From assembly GCA_030601485.1 (NCBI GenBank), contig JAUVTO010000001.1, forward strand, positions 1-38,945: 38,945 nucleotides of DNA. Reading direction: 5' to 3'. Source of the stretch: Desulfobacterales bacterium. GTDB taxonomy: Bacteria; Desulfobacterota; Desulfobacteria; Desulfobacterales; UBA11574. Numbering within the stretch: position 1 is the stretch's first letter; each line of letters begins with the position of its first letter. Both the position numbers and the translations under genes were made by a program. Shown one piece after another: positions 6,633 to 15,023 of the stretch. The notes below the pieces were generated by a model. That model worked only from the letters and a program-made list of their open reading frames with translations. It had not been told where the DNA came from and made no database searches.

Positions 6633-8561
6633 TCAAGAATCATTCGAATCTTGATTTCCGGCTTCGGATGCATATTTCTCAGCAGCTTTGAGGGAAATCA
6701 TAATCACAGAAAGCGCAGCAGGTGTGATTCCATCTATTCGGGAAGCCTGGCCAAGTGAAGCAGGCATTATGGCAGAAAGCTTTTCTTTAAGTTCATTTGA
6801 AAGTCCGTGCACCGTTGTAAAATCAAAATTTTGTGGTATTTTCATCCGTTCCAGGTTCTTGAACTTTTCGATTTCCTTGAGCTGTCGCTTGATATAACCT
6901 TCGTATTTGATCTCTATTTCCACCTGCCGGGCAACAGATTCACTGATGTTGTATGGACTTTTGGACAGTTCTTGTGCGGTATGGTAATCGAGCTCCGCTC
7001 TTTTTAGAAGCTGATCCAGATAGATGCCGCTTTTTAACGGTCTTGTCCCTTGATTGACCAAATAATCGTTTGTCTTTTTGCCGGGCTTTATCACGGTTCC
7101 TTTTATTCTTTTAATCTCTCTGGCAATCTGCTTTTTTCGTTCATTTACATCTTTTAATGTATCATGATCGATTAGGCCCAATTCATGACCGGTTTCCATC
7201 AACCTCAAATCCGCATTATCCTCCCGCAGCATGAGTCGGTATTCGGCCCGTGACGTAAACATGCGATACGGTTCGCGGGTGCCCCTTGTAACAAGATCAT
7301 CTATCATGACCGCCATATACGCCTGGGATCTGTCGAGGATGAACGGCGGCCTTCCCTGGATCTTGCAAGCGGCATTGATCCCTGACCATATGCCTTGGGC
7401 AGCTGCTTCTTCATACCCCGATGTTCCGTTAATCTGGCCGGCCATGTAAAGTCCTGAAATCGGCTTTGTTTCAAGGGTGGGATTGAGCTGTACAGGGTTG
7501 ATATAGTCGTATTCTATGGCGTACGCAGGCCGCATGATCTCAGCCGCTTCCAATCCTTTGACGGATCTGACAAACTGGATCTGAATTTCCATGGGAAGGC
7601 TGTTCCCTAAACCGCTGGCATAAACCTCATCGGTATCAAGTCCTTCGGGTTCAAGGATTACCTGGTGCCTTTCCTTATCAGGAAACCGGACTATTTTATC
7701 CTCAAACGAGGGGCAGTAGCGGGCAGAAACTCCTTTTATCATACCCCCGTACAGGGCTGAGCGTTGAAGGTTTTGTTGCACAATCTGATGGCTTTTCCGG
7801 TTGGTATGCCCAATATAGCTTGGGAGCTGTGGCATGTTAATTTTTTTGGTAAAGAACGAAAACGGTTTTGGCTCCTCTTCCGACCCATGTTCCGTGAATT
7901 TGCTAAAATCGATACTTGATTTTTTCAGTCTGGGCGGTGTACCTGTCTTCATTCTTCCAAGCTCAAATCCCAGCTCTTTCAGGTGGGCGGGAAGACCATA
8001 GGATGCAAACTCGCCGGCCCTGCCGGCCCGGAAAGAATTGAACCCGATGTGGACCAGACCGCTTAAAAATGTTCCTGTGGCCAGCACAACGGCATGGGCC
8101 CGATATCCGAAACCGGTTTGATCTTCCACACCGGAGATCCTGTTGTTCTCGACAACAAGTCGCTCAACCATGGCCTGTTTGAGGTCCAGGTTGGGCTGTT
8201 TTTCAATGACAGCCTTCATGGCCATATGATAACGGATCTTATCGTTTTGCGTGCGCGAAGATTGGACTGCAGGACCCTTTTTTGTGTTCAGCGTTCTATA
8301 TTGAATGGCTGTTTTATCCGTAATCTTCGCCATTTCACCGCCCAGAGCATCTATCTCTTTTACAAGCTGTCCCTTTGCCATACCCCCGATGGATGGGCTG
8401 CAAGGCATTGCAGCCACCTTGTCCAGATCTATGGCCATAAGAAGTACGCTGCATCCCATTCTCGCTGCTGCAAGTGCAGCCTCACATCCGGCATGACCGG
8501 CGCCCACAACAATAATATCGTATTTTTTCCAGTAGAAAACCATAAGCGGCGATGTTTCCAT
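6633..8561 (-). CDS. mnmG: tRNA uridine-5-carboxymethylaminomethyl synthesis enzyme
   Basis: MnmG (GidA), with MnmE, installs the carboxymethylaminomethyl group on wobble U34 of several tRNAs, using FAD and methylene-tetrahydrofolate. The 642-residue product has the FAD-binding GAGHAG at 20-25, the family segments CSPSIGGMAKGQLVKEIDALGG and LNTKKGPAVQSSRTQ, the conserved YCPSFEDKI, and a GTSGYEEAAAQG loop near residue 390. A C-terminal helical domain binds MnmE and tRNA. Length is as expected (E. coli 629). The N-terminus is slightly extended; MVFYWKKYDIIVVG starting at 8543 is an equally plausible start. mnmE is not in the window. Confidence 0.97.
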   Translation of the reverse strand: METSPLMVFYWKKYDIIVVGAGHAGCEAALAAARMGCSVLLMAIDLDKVAAMPCSPSIGGMAKGQLVKEIDALGGEMAKITDKTAIQYRTLNTKKGPAVQSSRTQNDKIRYHMAMKAVIEKQPNLDLKQAMVERLVVENNRISGVEDQTGFGYRAHAVVLATGTFLSGLVHIGFNSFRAGRAGEFASYGLPAHLKELGFELGRMKTGTPPRLKKSSIDFSKFTEHGSEEEPKPFSFFTKKINMPQLPSYIGHTNRKSHQIVQQNLQRSALYGGMIKGVSARYCPSFEDKIVRFPDKERHQVILEPEGLDTDEVYASGLGNSLPMEIQIQFVRSVKGLEAAEIMRPAYAIEYDYINPVQLNPTLETKPISGLYMAGQINGTSGYEEAAAQGIWSGINAACKIQGRPPFILDRSQAYMAVMIDDLVTRGTREPYRMFTSRAEYRLMLREDNADLRLMETGHELGLIDHDTLKDVNERKKQIAREIKRIKGTVIKPGKKTNDYLVNQGTRPLKSGIYLDQLLKRAELDYHTAQELSKSPYNISESVARQVEIEIKYEGYIKRQLKEIEKFKNLERMKIPQNFDFTTVHGLSNELKEKLSAIMPASLGQASRIDGITPAALSVIMISLKAAEKYASEAGNQDSNDS

Positions 8562-8663
8562 TAAATTATTTTACAATCATTCTTCGAAAATGTATATGTT
8601 ACGAAAATAATCATTAATTAGCCAGAAACAAATTCACTGAAAAATTTTCTTAACCATAAGCAC

Positions 8664-8827
8664 AAAATTGACAATCTCATAAAAAATCGCAAATAGACGG
8701 CAAAGTAAAAAGCTCCAAATTCAAGGCGTGCAAATTTTGTAATCATGAGGCGTACTTTTCGTACGTTGAATGATTACGAAATACAGCACAACGCAGAAGT
8801 TGGACTTTTTACGAAGCCGTCAAAATT
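8664..8827. repeat. palindromic intergenic element, family B copy 1
   Basis: The element begins AAATTGACAATCTCATAAAAA and ends TTTTTACGAAGCCGTCAAAATT, which are inverted copies of each other. Inside, GTAATCAT/ATGATTAC and CGTAC TTTTC GTACG continue the pairing to a tight tip. It fills most of the gap between mnmG and the radical SAM gene and has no open frame. Related termini occur at 14768-14944 and 19880-20025. Confidence 0.75.
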
Positions 8828-8848
8828 CACACTTAAGAAACCAATAAC

Positions 8849-9769
8849 ATGCATAAAAGATATTATGATTTTAATACGTATTTAAGAAGTATCTTCGGAT
8901 GCAGAGTTCAAAAAATAACTATTGATGCAGGGCTTTCCTGTCCAAACAGGGACGGTACGATTTCAACAGGGGGATGTATATACTGCAACGCCCGGGGATC
9001 CGGAACCGGCGCCCATGCAAAAGGGTTTTCTGTGACCGATCAAATCATTCAAGGTAAAAGAGTGCTTTCAAAGCGATACAAGGCAAAAAAATTCATTGCC
9101 TATTTTCAATCGTTTTCCAATACTTATGGTCCTTTTGACAGGCTTAAAATTCTTTATGAGCAGGCCCTTGCCATAGAAAATGTGGTCGGTCTATCCATCG
9201 GCACAAGGCCTGATTGTGTGAATGAACCGATTCTGAAGTTGTTACAAGGGTATGCGGACAATTACCTTGTCTGGATCGAATACGGCCTGCAATCCGCCAA
9301 TGATTCGACACTTGCCTTTATCAATCGCGGGCATGACGTTACGTGTTTTAAAAAAGCAGTTCTTGCTACGAAAAACAGGGGAATTAAAATATGTGCCCAT
9401 GTTATTATCGGTCTTCCCAACGAAAAAAAAGCCCACGTGCTTGAAACAGCCAGGGTTGTCTCAGACATGGGAATAGACGGCATAAAGATCCACCTCCTCT
9501 ATGTTGTCAGGGGCACAACGCTTGGAAAGCTTTATGCTGCGGGTGAATACAGATGCCTTGAACAGCAGGAATATGCAGACCTTGTCTGTGATTTTCTGGA
9601 ACATATTCCGAAAAATATGGTTATTCAGCGACTTACCGGGGATCCACACCCTGAAGAACTTGTCGCCCCCATGTGGGCCCTTAAAAAAACAGAGAATATG
9701 GCCCTGATAAAAGAAACTCTGGAAAAAAGGAATTCGTGGCAGGGAAAGCTATGGGTTGCAAAGAAATAA
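8849..9769 (+). CDS. TIGR01212/YhcC-type radical SAM protein
   Basis: The 306-residue protein has the radical SAM cluster motif CPNRDGTISTGGCIYC (C31, C43, C46). It also has the family-typical start YYDFNTYLRSIFGCRVQKI and the WIEYGLQSANDSTL segment, which mark the TIGR01212 family (E. coli YhcC, Bacillus YtqA). Some members of the family are thought to modify tRNA or protein; the reaction of this group is not settled to my knowledge. It stands alone on the plus strand, divergent from mnmG, with no clear ribosome binding site. Its conserved N-terminal Tyr-rich segment supports the ATG at 8849. Confidence 0.9.
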   Translation: MHKRYYDFNTYLRSIFGCRVQKITIDAGLSCPNRDGTISTGGCIYCNARGSGTGAHAKGFSVTDQIIQGKRVLSKRYKAKKFIAYFQSFSNTYGPFDRLKILYEQALAIENVVGLSIGTRPDCVNEPILKLLQGYADNYLVWIEYGLQSANDSTLAFINRGHDVTCFKKAVLATKNRGIKICAHVIIGLPNEKKAHVLETARVVSDMGIDGIKIHLLYVVRGTTLGKLYAAGEYRCLEQQEYADLVCDFLEHIPKNMVIQRLTGDPHPEELVAPMWALKKTENMALIKETLEKRNSWQGKLWVAKK

Positions 9770-9864
9770 AATGGTTTCATAAAAATTACTTCTTATAAAT
9801 ATATCCAATTTTATTTCAATAAGTTAATTGGTTGTGAATGCTATGGCGTATGGCTCTTTTGTAT

Positions 9865-10014
9865 TTACAAAGTATACGATAAAATTTCCATTCCAAGGAT
9901 TAGCGTAATAATTCCAAGCAACCTTGTGGTTTTAGATTCATTCGAATAAAGACAAGTCCAAGCACCAATCCCGATCCAGACCAAACAGATTAGACAAACA
10001 ATCCAATTTCCCAT
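9865..10014 (-). CDS. 49-residue hydrophobic small membrane protein
   Basis: A short frame starts at the ATG at 10014 and is preceded by a perfect ribosome binding site (AAAGGAGG, six bases upstream). The product begins MGNWIVCLICLVWIGIGAW, then a polar NESKTTR turn, then LLGIITLILGMEILSYTL, which gives two membrane helices in a hairpin. Two Cys lie in helix 1 and one just after it. It sits alone in a non-coding gap of more than 560 bp between convergent genes. I do not recognise a family. The ribosome binding site and clean two-helix pattern make it a credible gene, but with so few codons chance is not excluded. Confidence 0.6.
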   Translation of the reverse strand: MGNWIVCLICLVWIGIGAWTCLYSNESKTTRLLGIITLILGMEILSYTL

Positions 10015-10336
10015 CAATATCCTCCTTTATATGAATTGATGATTTATATCTGCAAAAATCATGCAAAATTAATATTATTTAAAATAATATTATAAATATT
10101 AAAGAGTTATATCTTTTATATGCTGAGGATGTCTGTAATAATTCATAGCGAAATATATAAAGTTGTGGGATAAAATACCTAAAGAAATGTGAAAAGTTTT
10201 ACATATTTTTCTATTAAGGTTTCGGAGAGGGAAGGGGGGATTTTTAGGACCGTTTAGAGGGTTTAGTGCTTATGTAAAAACCACAATATGTGATACCGGG
10301 TGTCTTCAGAGTCGCAAACACACCGGTTAAAACTTA
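10015..10336. other. AT-rich non-coding gap with a 23-bp AT palindrome
   Basis: No open frame is supportable here. TAATATTATTT-A-AAATAATATTA at 10070-10092 is a perfect palindrome with a one-base centre. It lies about 55 bp upstream of the small membrane protein gene, so it could be a regulator site or simply AT-rich DNA. A purine-rich GGAGAGGGAAGGGGGG stretch lies near 10224-10240. Confidence 0.5.
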
Positions 10337-11998
10337 TTATAACGATCCGGCTGTTTTTGTATATCCCTGTACAAGGGGGTAATTTCTGCCATAACCGAAA
10401 GCCTTTGACGTCACTTTAAGACCTGGCGGCGCCTGATGCCGCTTGTATTCACTTCTGTCAACCCTGAAAATAACCTCCTCTACAATATCTTTATCAAACC
10501 CCATTTGAACCAGCTCATCGATTCCTTTGAGGTCTTCAATATATGCTTTTAAAATAGAATCGAGGAGTTCATAAGGCGGCAGGTCGTCCTGATCGGTTTG
10601 ATCGGGCTTGAGTTCAGCGGAAGGTGCTTTGGTGATGATTCGTGGCGGAATATATTCTTTTTCTCGATTTATAAAGCGAGCCAGATCATAAACGGTGGTT
10701 TTTGGAACATCTGAAATTACTGCCAGTCCTCCTGTCATGTCACCGTAGAGCGTACAGTAGCCCACGGCCAGTTCAGACTTATTCCCCGTAGAAAGTACAA
10801 GGAAGCCATGTTTGTTGGACAGGCCCATGAGAATTGTACCTCTGATTCTGGCCTGGATATTCTGTTCCGTGATGCCGGGTTCGTTCTTTTTGAAAGACGG
10901 TGAAAGAAACCTTAAAAATTCATTAAAGATGCCGTCTATAGGGATCCGGGTAAGCCCTATGCCGAGGTTTTCGGCAAGTTTCTCAGTATCTTCGAAGTTT
11001 TCTTTTGAGGTATACTCAGACGGCATAAATACAACCGAAACATTTTCCCGTCCTAAAGCTTTAACCGCAATACATGCTGTCAGCGCTGAATCTATTCCGC
11101 CGCTTAACCCCATAACAACCTTTGAAAAACCACACTTTGTAACATAGTCACGGGTTCCCATGACAAGGGCTTTCAGGATAGATTCTGTATCCGAATTTGA
11201 AATCATATGGAGGTCGCCTATGGATGACTCAGGTGCTTTTGAATCGAAAACGATAAGATCTTCATCAAAATCACATGCTCTGGCCACAACATTTCCGTTT
11301 TTGTCAAAAACAGTGCTTATTCCATCAAAAATAATACTGTCATTTCCACCGACCTGGTTGGCAAATATGAAAGGAACGCCGTATTTTCGGGCCATGGAAC
11401 CAAACATATTCCATCTGAATTCTCTGGTTCCCACATAAAAAGGAGATGCAGATACGTTGATAACCAGATCAGCGCCGGCTTTTACAACCAGGGCCACAGG
11501 ATCTGTGTCGTATAGTCTTCTTTTGAAAATATCCTCGTCGTTCCAGGCATCTTCACAAATGGTAAGTCCTATCCTGTGCCCCTTGTAAGGGTATGATAAA
11601 CTTTCTCGTCCGGGTTCAACATACCGGCTTTCATCGAATATGTCGTATGTGGGCAGGAGCCTTTTATGGGCTTTGTGCAATATTTTGCCGTCTTCAAAAT
11701 GCACCGCAGAATTGAAAAGGGGTTTTCCTTTATCGGAAGAATTTTTATCCACAAATCCGCATATAACTCCGATACCTTGTATTGACGACAACAGTCTGTT
11801 TAAACAGGCAAGATTGGCATCGACAAAATCGTTCTTTTCAAGAAGATCGCGGGGTGGATATCCCGAAATTACGAGTTCTGAAAATACAACCATATCACAT
11901 TTAAGTTCAATGGCTTTATCGGCAAAACATTTAATTTTGCCAAAATTATAATTAAAGTCACCGATAATCGGATTGATTTGTGCAATCGCTATTTTCAT
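10337..11998 (-). CDS. nadE: glutamine-dependent NAD+ synthetase
   Basis: Last step of NAD synthesis: deamido-NAD + Gln + ATP to NAD. The 553-residue protein has an N-terminal nitrilase-fold glutaminase with triad E41 (VVFSELVISGYPPRDLL), K112 (HKAHKRLLPTYD) and C148 (GLTICEDAW). It is joined to a C-terminal synthetase with P-loop SGGIDS at 299-304 and the conserved STGNKSELAVGYCTLYGDMTGG region. This is the two-domain, glutamine-using form, not the short ammonia-only form. The start MKIAIAQINP is typical. miaA lies 248 bp upstream, beyond a repeat. Confidence 0.97.
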   Translation of the reverse strand: MKIAIAQINPIIGDFNYNFGKIKCFADKAIELKCDMVVFSELVISGYPPRDLLEKNDFVDANLACLNRLLSSIQGIGVICGFVDKNSSDKGKPLFNSAVHFEDGKILHKAHKRLLPTYDIFDESRYVEPGRESLSYPYKGHRIGLTICEDAWNDEDIFKRRLYDTDPVALVVKAGADLVINVSASPFYVGTREFRWNMFGSMARKYGVPFIFANQVGGNDSIIFDGISTVFDKNGNVVARACDFDEDLIVFDSKAPESSIGDLHMISNSDTESILKALVMGTRDYVTKCGFSKVVMGLSGGIDSALTACIAVKALGRENVSVVFMPSEYTSKENFEDTEKLAENLGIGLTRIPIDGIFNEFLRFLSPSFKKNEPGITEQNIQARIRGTILMGLSNKHGFLVLSTGNKSELAVGYCTLYGDMTGGLAVISDVPKTTVYDLARFINREKEYIPPRIITKAPSAELKPDQTDQDDLPPYELLDSILKAYIEDLKGIDELVQMGFDKDIVEEVIFRVDRSEYKRHQAPPGLKVTSKAFGYGRNYPLVQGYTKTAGSL

Positions 11999-12082
11999 GG
12001 CAAAGGTCTCGACATCTCAGCAATTCTACAACCTGTTGAAATTATAGATATTTACTAAGGCCTCGCAGTCTTGCCTCACACA

Positions 12083-12254
12083 TGGAATAATGGAATGGTG
12101 GAATAATGGAATGATGTAAATTCGTCTTCTACCGAATGGATTAGACTCGAATTGCTCATTTCTCTCATGCTTTGTCAACTTGATTTTCCCAATAAACCAT
12201 TCCGTCAATCTCCCAAAACCCATTATTCCAGTGTTCCATCATTCCATCATTCCA
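12083..12254. repeat. inverted pair of GGAATNATG-type repeats
   Basis: The left arm (12083-12116) is a short tandem array of TGGAATAATGGAATGGTGG type. The right arm (12221-12254) is its inverted counterpart, CATTATTCCAGTGTTCCATC and onward. About 100 bp of non-repetitive sequence lies between. The right arm runs into the 3' end of miaA. Short open frames across it encode only repeat-derived residues (PSFHHSN, PLFHHSIIP) and are not credible genes. Confidence 0.7.
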
Positions 12255-13227
12255 ATTGGGGCGAAGCCCTTAAGTTCTTATTGTTACATCTACACTCGGC
12301 TTGCAAGAATTTTTTTATAAGCTGTCGGATTTCTTTTAGCTGTCCGGGTTCTCTCCATACAATTTCTGGGTCCGCTTTGAACCACGTGAGTTGACGTTTT
12401 GCATATCTTCTTGTATCCCGTTTCAATGTTCGCATGGTCTCATCCCATGAACATCGTCCTTGAATAAAATCGACCAGGTGACGATATCCGATTGACCGCA
12501 TCGATTTCAGGTGGTCCGGGTACCCCATGTCCAGAAGTTCCTGAACCTCGTCAAGAAACCCGGAGTCGATCATTACATCTACCCTGTGATTAATACGATC
12601 ATAAAGTACCTCCCGGTTTATATGAAGGCCTATTTTTAATACCCTGAACCGATTATCTTTAAACCCGTGCTCCTGTTGAAATGCAGTAATGGTCTTTCCT
12701 GTCAACTCATGTACTTCAAGGGCCCTTATAATCCTGTAAGTATCATTGGGGTGTATTCTTTCTGCCGTATCGGGATCATGCCGGCTTAACCTTTTGTGAA
12801 GAAAATCGGAGCCGTAAATTCGGGCTTGTTCTTTCAATCGGTTACGAATATGGGTATCTGACTGACCGGCCTTAAACAGACCGTTCACAAGTGCTTTTAT
12901 GTAAAGTCCCGTACCGCCGACGACAAATGGGGTAACGCCACGGGCATAGAGTTTCATGATCTTTTCACGGGCCATTTCCGCGAATTGTCTGGCATCGAAA
13001 TGCTCGTCCGGATCGACCAAATCGATCATATGATGAGCAACGCACGACTGCTCCTCCGTGGTCGGCTTGGCGGTGCCGATATCCATGTATCTGTATAGTT
13101 GCATTGAGTCGGCACCGATAATCTCGCCGTTAAAAGTGCTGGCAAGATTAATTGCCGTAGAGGTTTTGCCCAAAGCCGTTGGTCCGCAGATTATTATGAT
13201 TTTCGGCTTCACAATGTTAGAACACAT
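12247..13227 (-). CDS. miaA: tRNA dimethylallyltransferase
   Basis: Adds a dimethylallyl group to A37 of tRNAs that read codons starting with U. The 326-residue protein has the P-loop GPTALGKT at 15-22, GADSMQLYR at 38-46, the tRNA-contact FVVGGTGLYIKAL segment, and RYAKRQLTWFK near the C-terminus. The last residues after the conserved core (RCNNKNLRASPQLE) are unlike relatives, and the stop codon lies inside the GGAAT-type repeat arm, so the C-terminus seems to have been reshaped by repeat insertion. The start ATG at 13227 has only a weak ribosome binding site. Confidence 0.96.
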   Translation of the reverse strand: MCSNIVKPKIIIICGPTALGKTSTAINLASTFNGEIIGADSMQLYRYMDIGTAKPTTEEQSCVAHHMIDLVDPDEHFDARQFAEMAREKIMKLYARGVTPFVVGGTGLYIKALVNGLFKAGQSDTHIRNRLKEQARIYGSDFLHKRLSRHDPDTAERIHPNDTYRIIRALEVHELTGKTITAFQQEHGFKDNRFRVLKIGLHINREVLYDRINHRVDVMIDSGFLDEVQELLDMGYPDHLKSMRSIGYRHLVDFIQGRCSWDETMRTLKRDTRRYAKRQLTWFKADPEIVWREPGQLKEIRQLIKKFLQAECRCNNKNLRASPQLE

Positions 13228-13381
13228 GATTCAATTTACTTTTGCTTCCGGGTCCTTACTTCCGCCCGACGATTATTTAAGGACCTTTACGGTATTACAA
13301 ATTTCGTATTAATAAAATTTAGGATACATTACAGTAGATTTGAGATCAAATTATTTTCAAAAAATATTTATATTTTTCATA

Positions 13382-13425
13382 TTGACATTAACAAATTAAT
13401 CATATAGAGATTTTTAAATTATAAT
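13382..13425 (+). promoter_or_regulatory. candidate promoter region of dsrC
   Basis: TTGACA at 13382-13387 is followed after 15 bases by TATAGA (13403-13408). A perfect TATAAT lies at 13420-13425, but without a good -35 at 17 bases. Either could drive dsrC, whose AAAGGAGG ribosome binding site and ATG follow at 13481. The region is strongly AT-rich. Confidence 0.45.
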
Positions 13426-13480
13426 GAAAAGAAGACGGTAGGTAAGTAAGAACAATTAAAATATAAAGGAGGTTTGTTAA

Positions 13481-13798
13481 ATGGCAACAGTTGAGTTTAT
13501 GGGAAAGGATTTTACCGTAGATGAAGATGGCTTTATCGATGCCTATGAAAATTTTTGCCCAGAGTGGGTTCAATGGGTAAAAACTCAAGAAGGAATTGAA
13601 GAATTGACGGATGAGCACCATAAAGTTGTAACAGTGCTTCAGGAATACTATGAGAAGAACGGAATTGCCCCCATGGTCCGTATCCTGTCAAAAGTTACCG
13701 GTTTCAAACTGAAACATATTTATGAGCTGTTTCCGTCAGGACCCGGCAAAGGAGCCTGTAAGATGGCTGGTCTTCCGAAACCGACCGGATGTGTCTAA
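13481..13798 (+). CDS. dsrC: DsrC sulfur-carrier protein of dissimilatory sulfite reduction
   Basis: DsrC is the substrate partner of DsrAB: sulfite-derived sulfur is carried as a trisulfide between its two C-terminal cysteines, then reduced through the membrane complex DsrMKJOP. The 105-residue protein ends in the flexible arm CKMAGLPKPTGCV with C93 and C104 ten residues apart. This is the true DsrC pattern, not TusE or a one-Cys paralogue. It has a consensus AAAGGAGG ribosome binding site, its own terminator, and no dsrAB nearby, as is usual for this highly expressed stand-alone gene. It is the strongest single sign of a sulfur-respiring organism. Confidence 0.97.
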   Translation: MATVEFMGKDFTVDEDGFIDAYENFCPEWVQWVKTQEGIEELTDEHHKVVTVLQEYYEKNGIAPMVRILSKVTGFKLKHIYELFPSGPGKGACKMAGLPKPTGCV

Positions 13799-13834
13799 TC
13801 AAAAATACTATAATTAACTTTATCAGTTTTTAAC

Positions 13835-13870
13835 AAAAAAGTCCTGCAATTAAAGCAGGACTTTTTTGTT
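13835..13870 (+). terminator. intrinsic terminator after dsrC
   Basis: AAGTCCTGC and GCAGGACTT form a 9-bp stem with a 7-base loop, followed by TTTTTT. It starts about 40 bases after the dsrC stop and separates it from yjbQ. Confidence 0.92.
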
Positions 13871-13885
13871 TTGTGGAGGGGATGT

Positions 13886-14290
13886 ATGATCTGTACAGTT
13901 AAATCAAGAACCCGTACAGAATTGATAGATATTACTTCAAAGATTCAGGATATGGTCATGTCCGCAGGTATCGGCCAGGGACTTTGCATGCTTTATGTGC
14001 CCCATACAACCGCAGCCATAACCATTAATGAAAGTGCTGATCCGAGCGTTAAAGATGATATTCTGATGATCCTAAACAAAATAATACCATGGGAGGCCGG
14101 ATATCGCCATCTTGAAGGGAATTCACCGGCCCATATAAAATCGACAATTGTCGGACCTTCAGAGTTTATTGCCATAGATAATAACCGACTTGTACTCGGC
14201 ACGTGGCAGGGGATATTTTTCTGTGAATTTGACGGCCCCCGAACCAGAAAGGTACAGGTTCGTATTATTAAGGAAAAGTTTCAGGAGTAG
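13886..14290 (+). CDS. YjbQ/UPF0047 family protein
   Basis: A 134-residue protein of the YjbQ family (secondary thiamine-phosphate synthase activity has been reported for E. coli YjbQ, but its main role is unclear). Diagnostic segments are VPHTTAAITINESADPSV, the HLEGNSPAHIKS stretch with family-conserved histidines, and LGTWQGIFFCEFDGPR. The start is the ATG at 13886: GGAGG lies seven bases upstream, while the longer frame from a TTG at 13871 would overlap that site. Three bases separate its stop from the next gene, so it is translated with the siroheme decarboxylase subunit. Confidence 0.92.
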   Translation: MICTVKSRTRTELIDITSKIQDMVMSAGIGQGLCMLYVPHTTAAITINESADPSVKDDILMILNKIIPWEAGYRHLEGNSPAHIKSTIVGPSEFIAIDNNRLVLGTWQGIFFCEFDGPRTRKVQVRIIKEKFQE

Positions 14291-14293
14291 CCC

Positions 14294-14749
14294 ATGCCGC
14301 CAATAGATGATATGGACAGGGCAATCCTTAACCTGATTCAATCCGACTTTCCCATAACCCCCCGACCTTATCTTGCAATTGCCGAACGTCTCGGTTTTTC
14401 AGAAAATGATGTTATAAAACGACTGGGACGGTTAAAAAAGAAGGGGATTATACGCCGGATAGGCGGGAATTTTGTTCCTGAAAAGCTAGGATTTGTCAGT
14501 ACATTATGCGCGGCAAAGGTTCCGGAGGACAAAATCAAAAGCTTTGCCGTGGTAGGAAACCTCTATCCGGGAGTCACGCATAATTATCAGCGGGATAATA
14601 AATATAACGTCTGGTTTACCTTTATTGCACCCTCAATGAAGGAGATAGAGGAAAACCTTAAAAATATCTCCAAACAGACGGGAATTAAGGAAATTATCAA
14701 CTTGCCGGCCACAAAGGTATTTAAGATAAAGGCGCATTTCGACCTTTAG
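14294..14749 (+). CDS. siroheme decarboxylase subunit (AhbA/AhbB family)
   Basis: A 151-residue Lrp/AsnC-like protein. An N-terminal winged helix (DMDRAILNLIQSDFPITPRPY...RLKKKGIIRRIGGNF) is followed by an AsnC-type alpha/beta domain. That domain carries PGVTHNYQRDNKYNVWFTF and NLPATKVFKI, which are typical of the AhbA/AhbB/NirDLGH proteins. In sulfate reducers, AhbA and AhbB form a heterodimer that decarboxylates siroheme to 12,18-didecarboxysiroheme for the alternative haem pathway. I cannot tell the alpha from the beta subunit by eye. The usual partner gene is not adjacent: yjbQ lies before it and a repeat after. Confidence 0.85.
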   Translation: MPPIDDMDRAILNLIQSDFPITPRPYLAIAERLGFSENDVIKRLGRLKKKGIIRRIGGNFVPEKLGFVSTLCAAKVPEDKIKSFAVVGNLYPGVTHNYQRDNKYNVWFTFIAPSMKEIEENLKNISKQTGIKEIINLPATKVFKIKAHFDL

Positions 14750-14767
14750 ATTTTCAGAATAATGACT

Positions 14768-14944
14768 TTGATGCCCATGTAAAAAGTCCTTTTTACATGG
14801 ATTTAGGCCCCGGTTAAATAGATGCAAAAACGGATTTAACGGGGTAAAAATTTAGGGATTCAGGCATTGCGAATTATTTAAGCTTGTTGTCAGAATACTG
14901 AATTGGAGAATCCTGTAAATTTTGACTTTTTACGAATTCATCAA
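14768..14944. repeat. family B-type element, diverged copy 2
   Basis: The region starts TTGATGCCCATGTAAAAAGTCC and ends GACTTTTTACGAATTCATCAA, which are inverted copies over TTGATG and GTAAAAAGTC. Just inside the left end, GTAAAAAG/CTTTTTAC forms a small extra hairpin. The interior is unrelated to the other two copies. Confidence 0.55.
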
Positions 14945-15023
14945 CTTTAAAGACAAAAGAAAAACACACACATCTACAAAGGGAAATGAACATATTAACA
15001 ACTTAATATGAAAATCTAAAGAA

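Noticed and set aside
12026..12394. Short frames on both strands between nadE and miaA
   Set aside because: They run through the GGAAT-type inverted repeat and translate it (FHHS-type residues), with no ribosome binding site.
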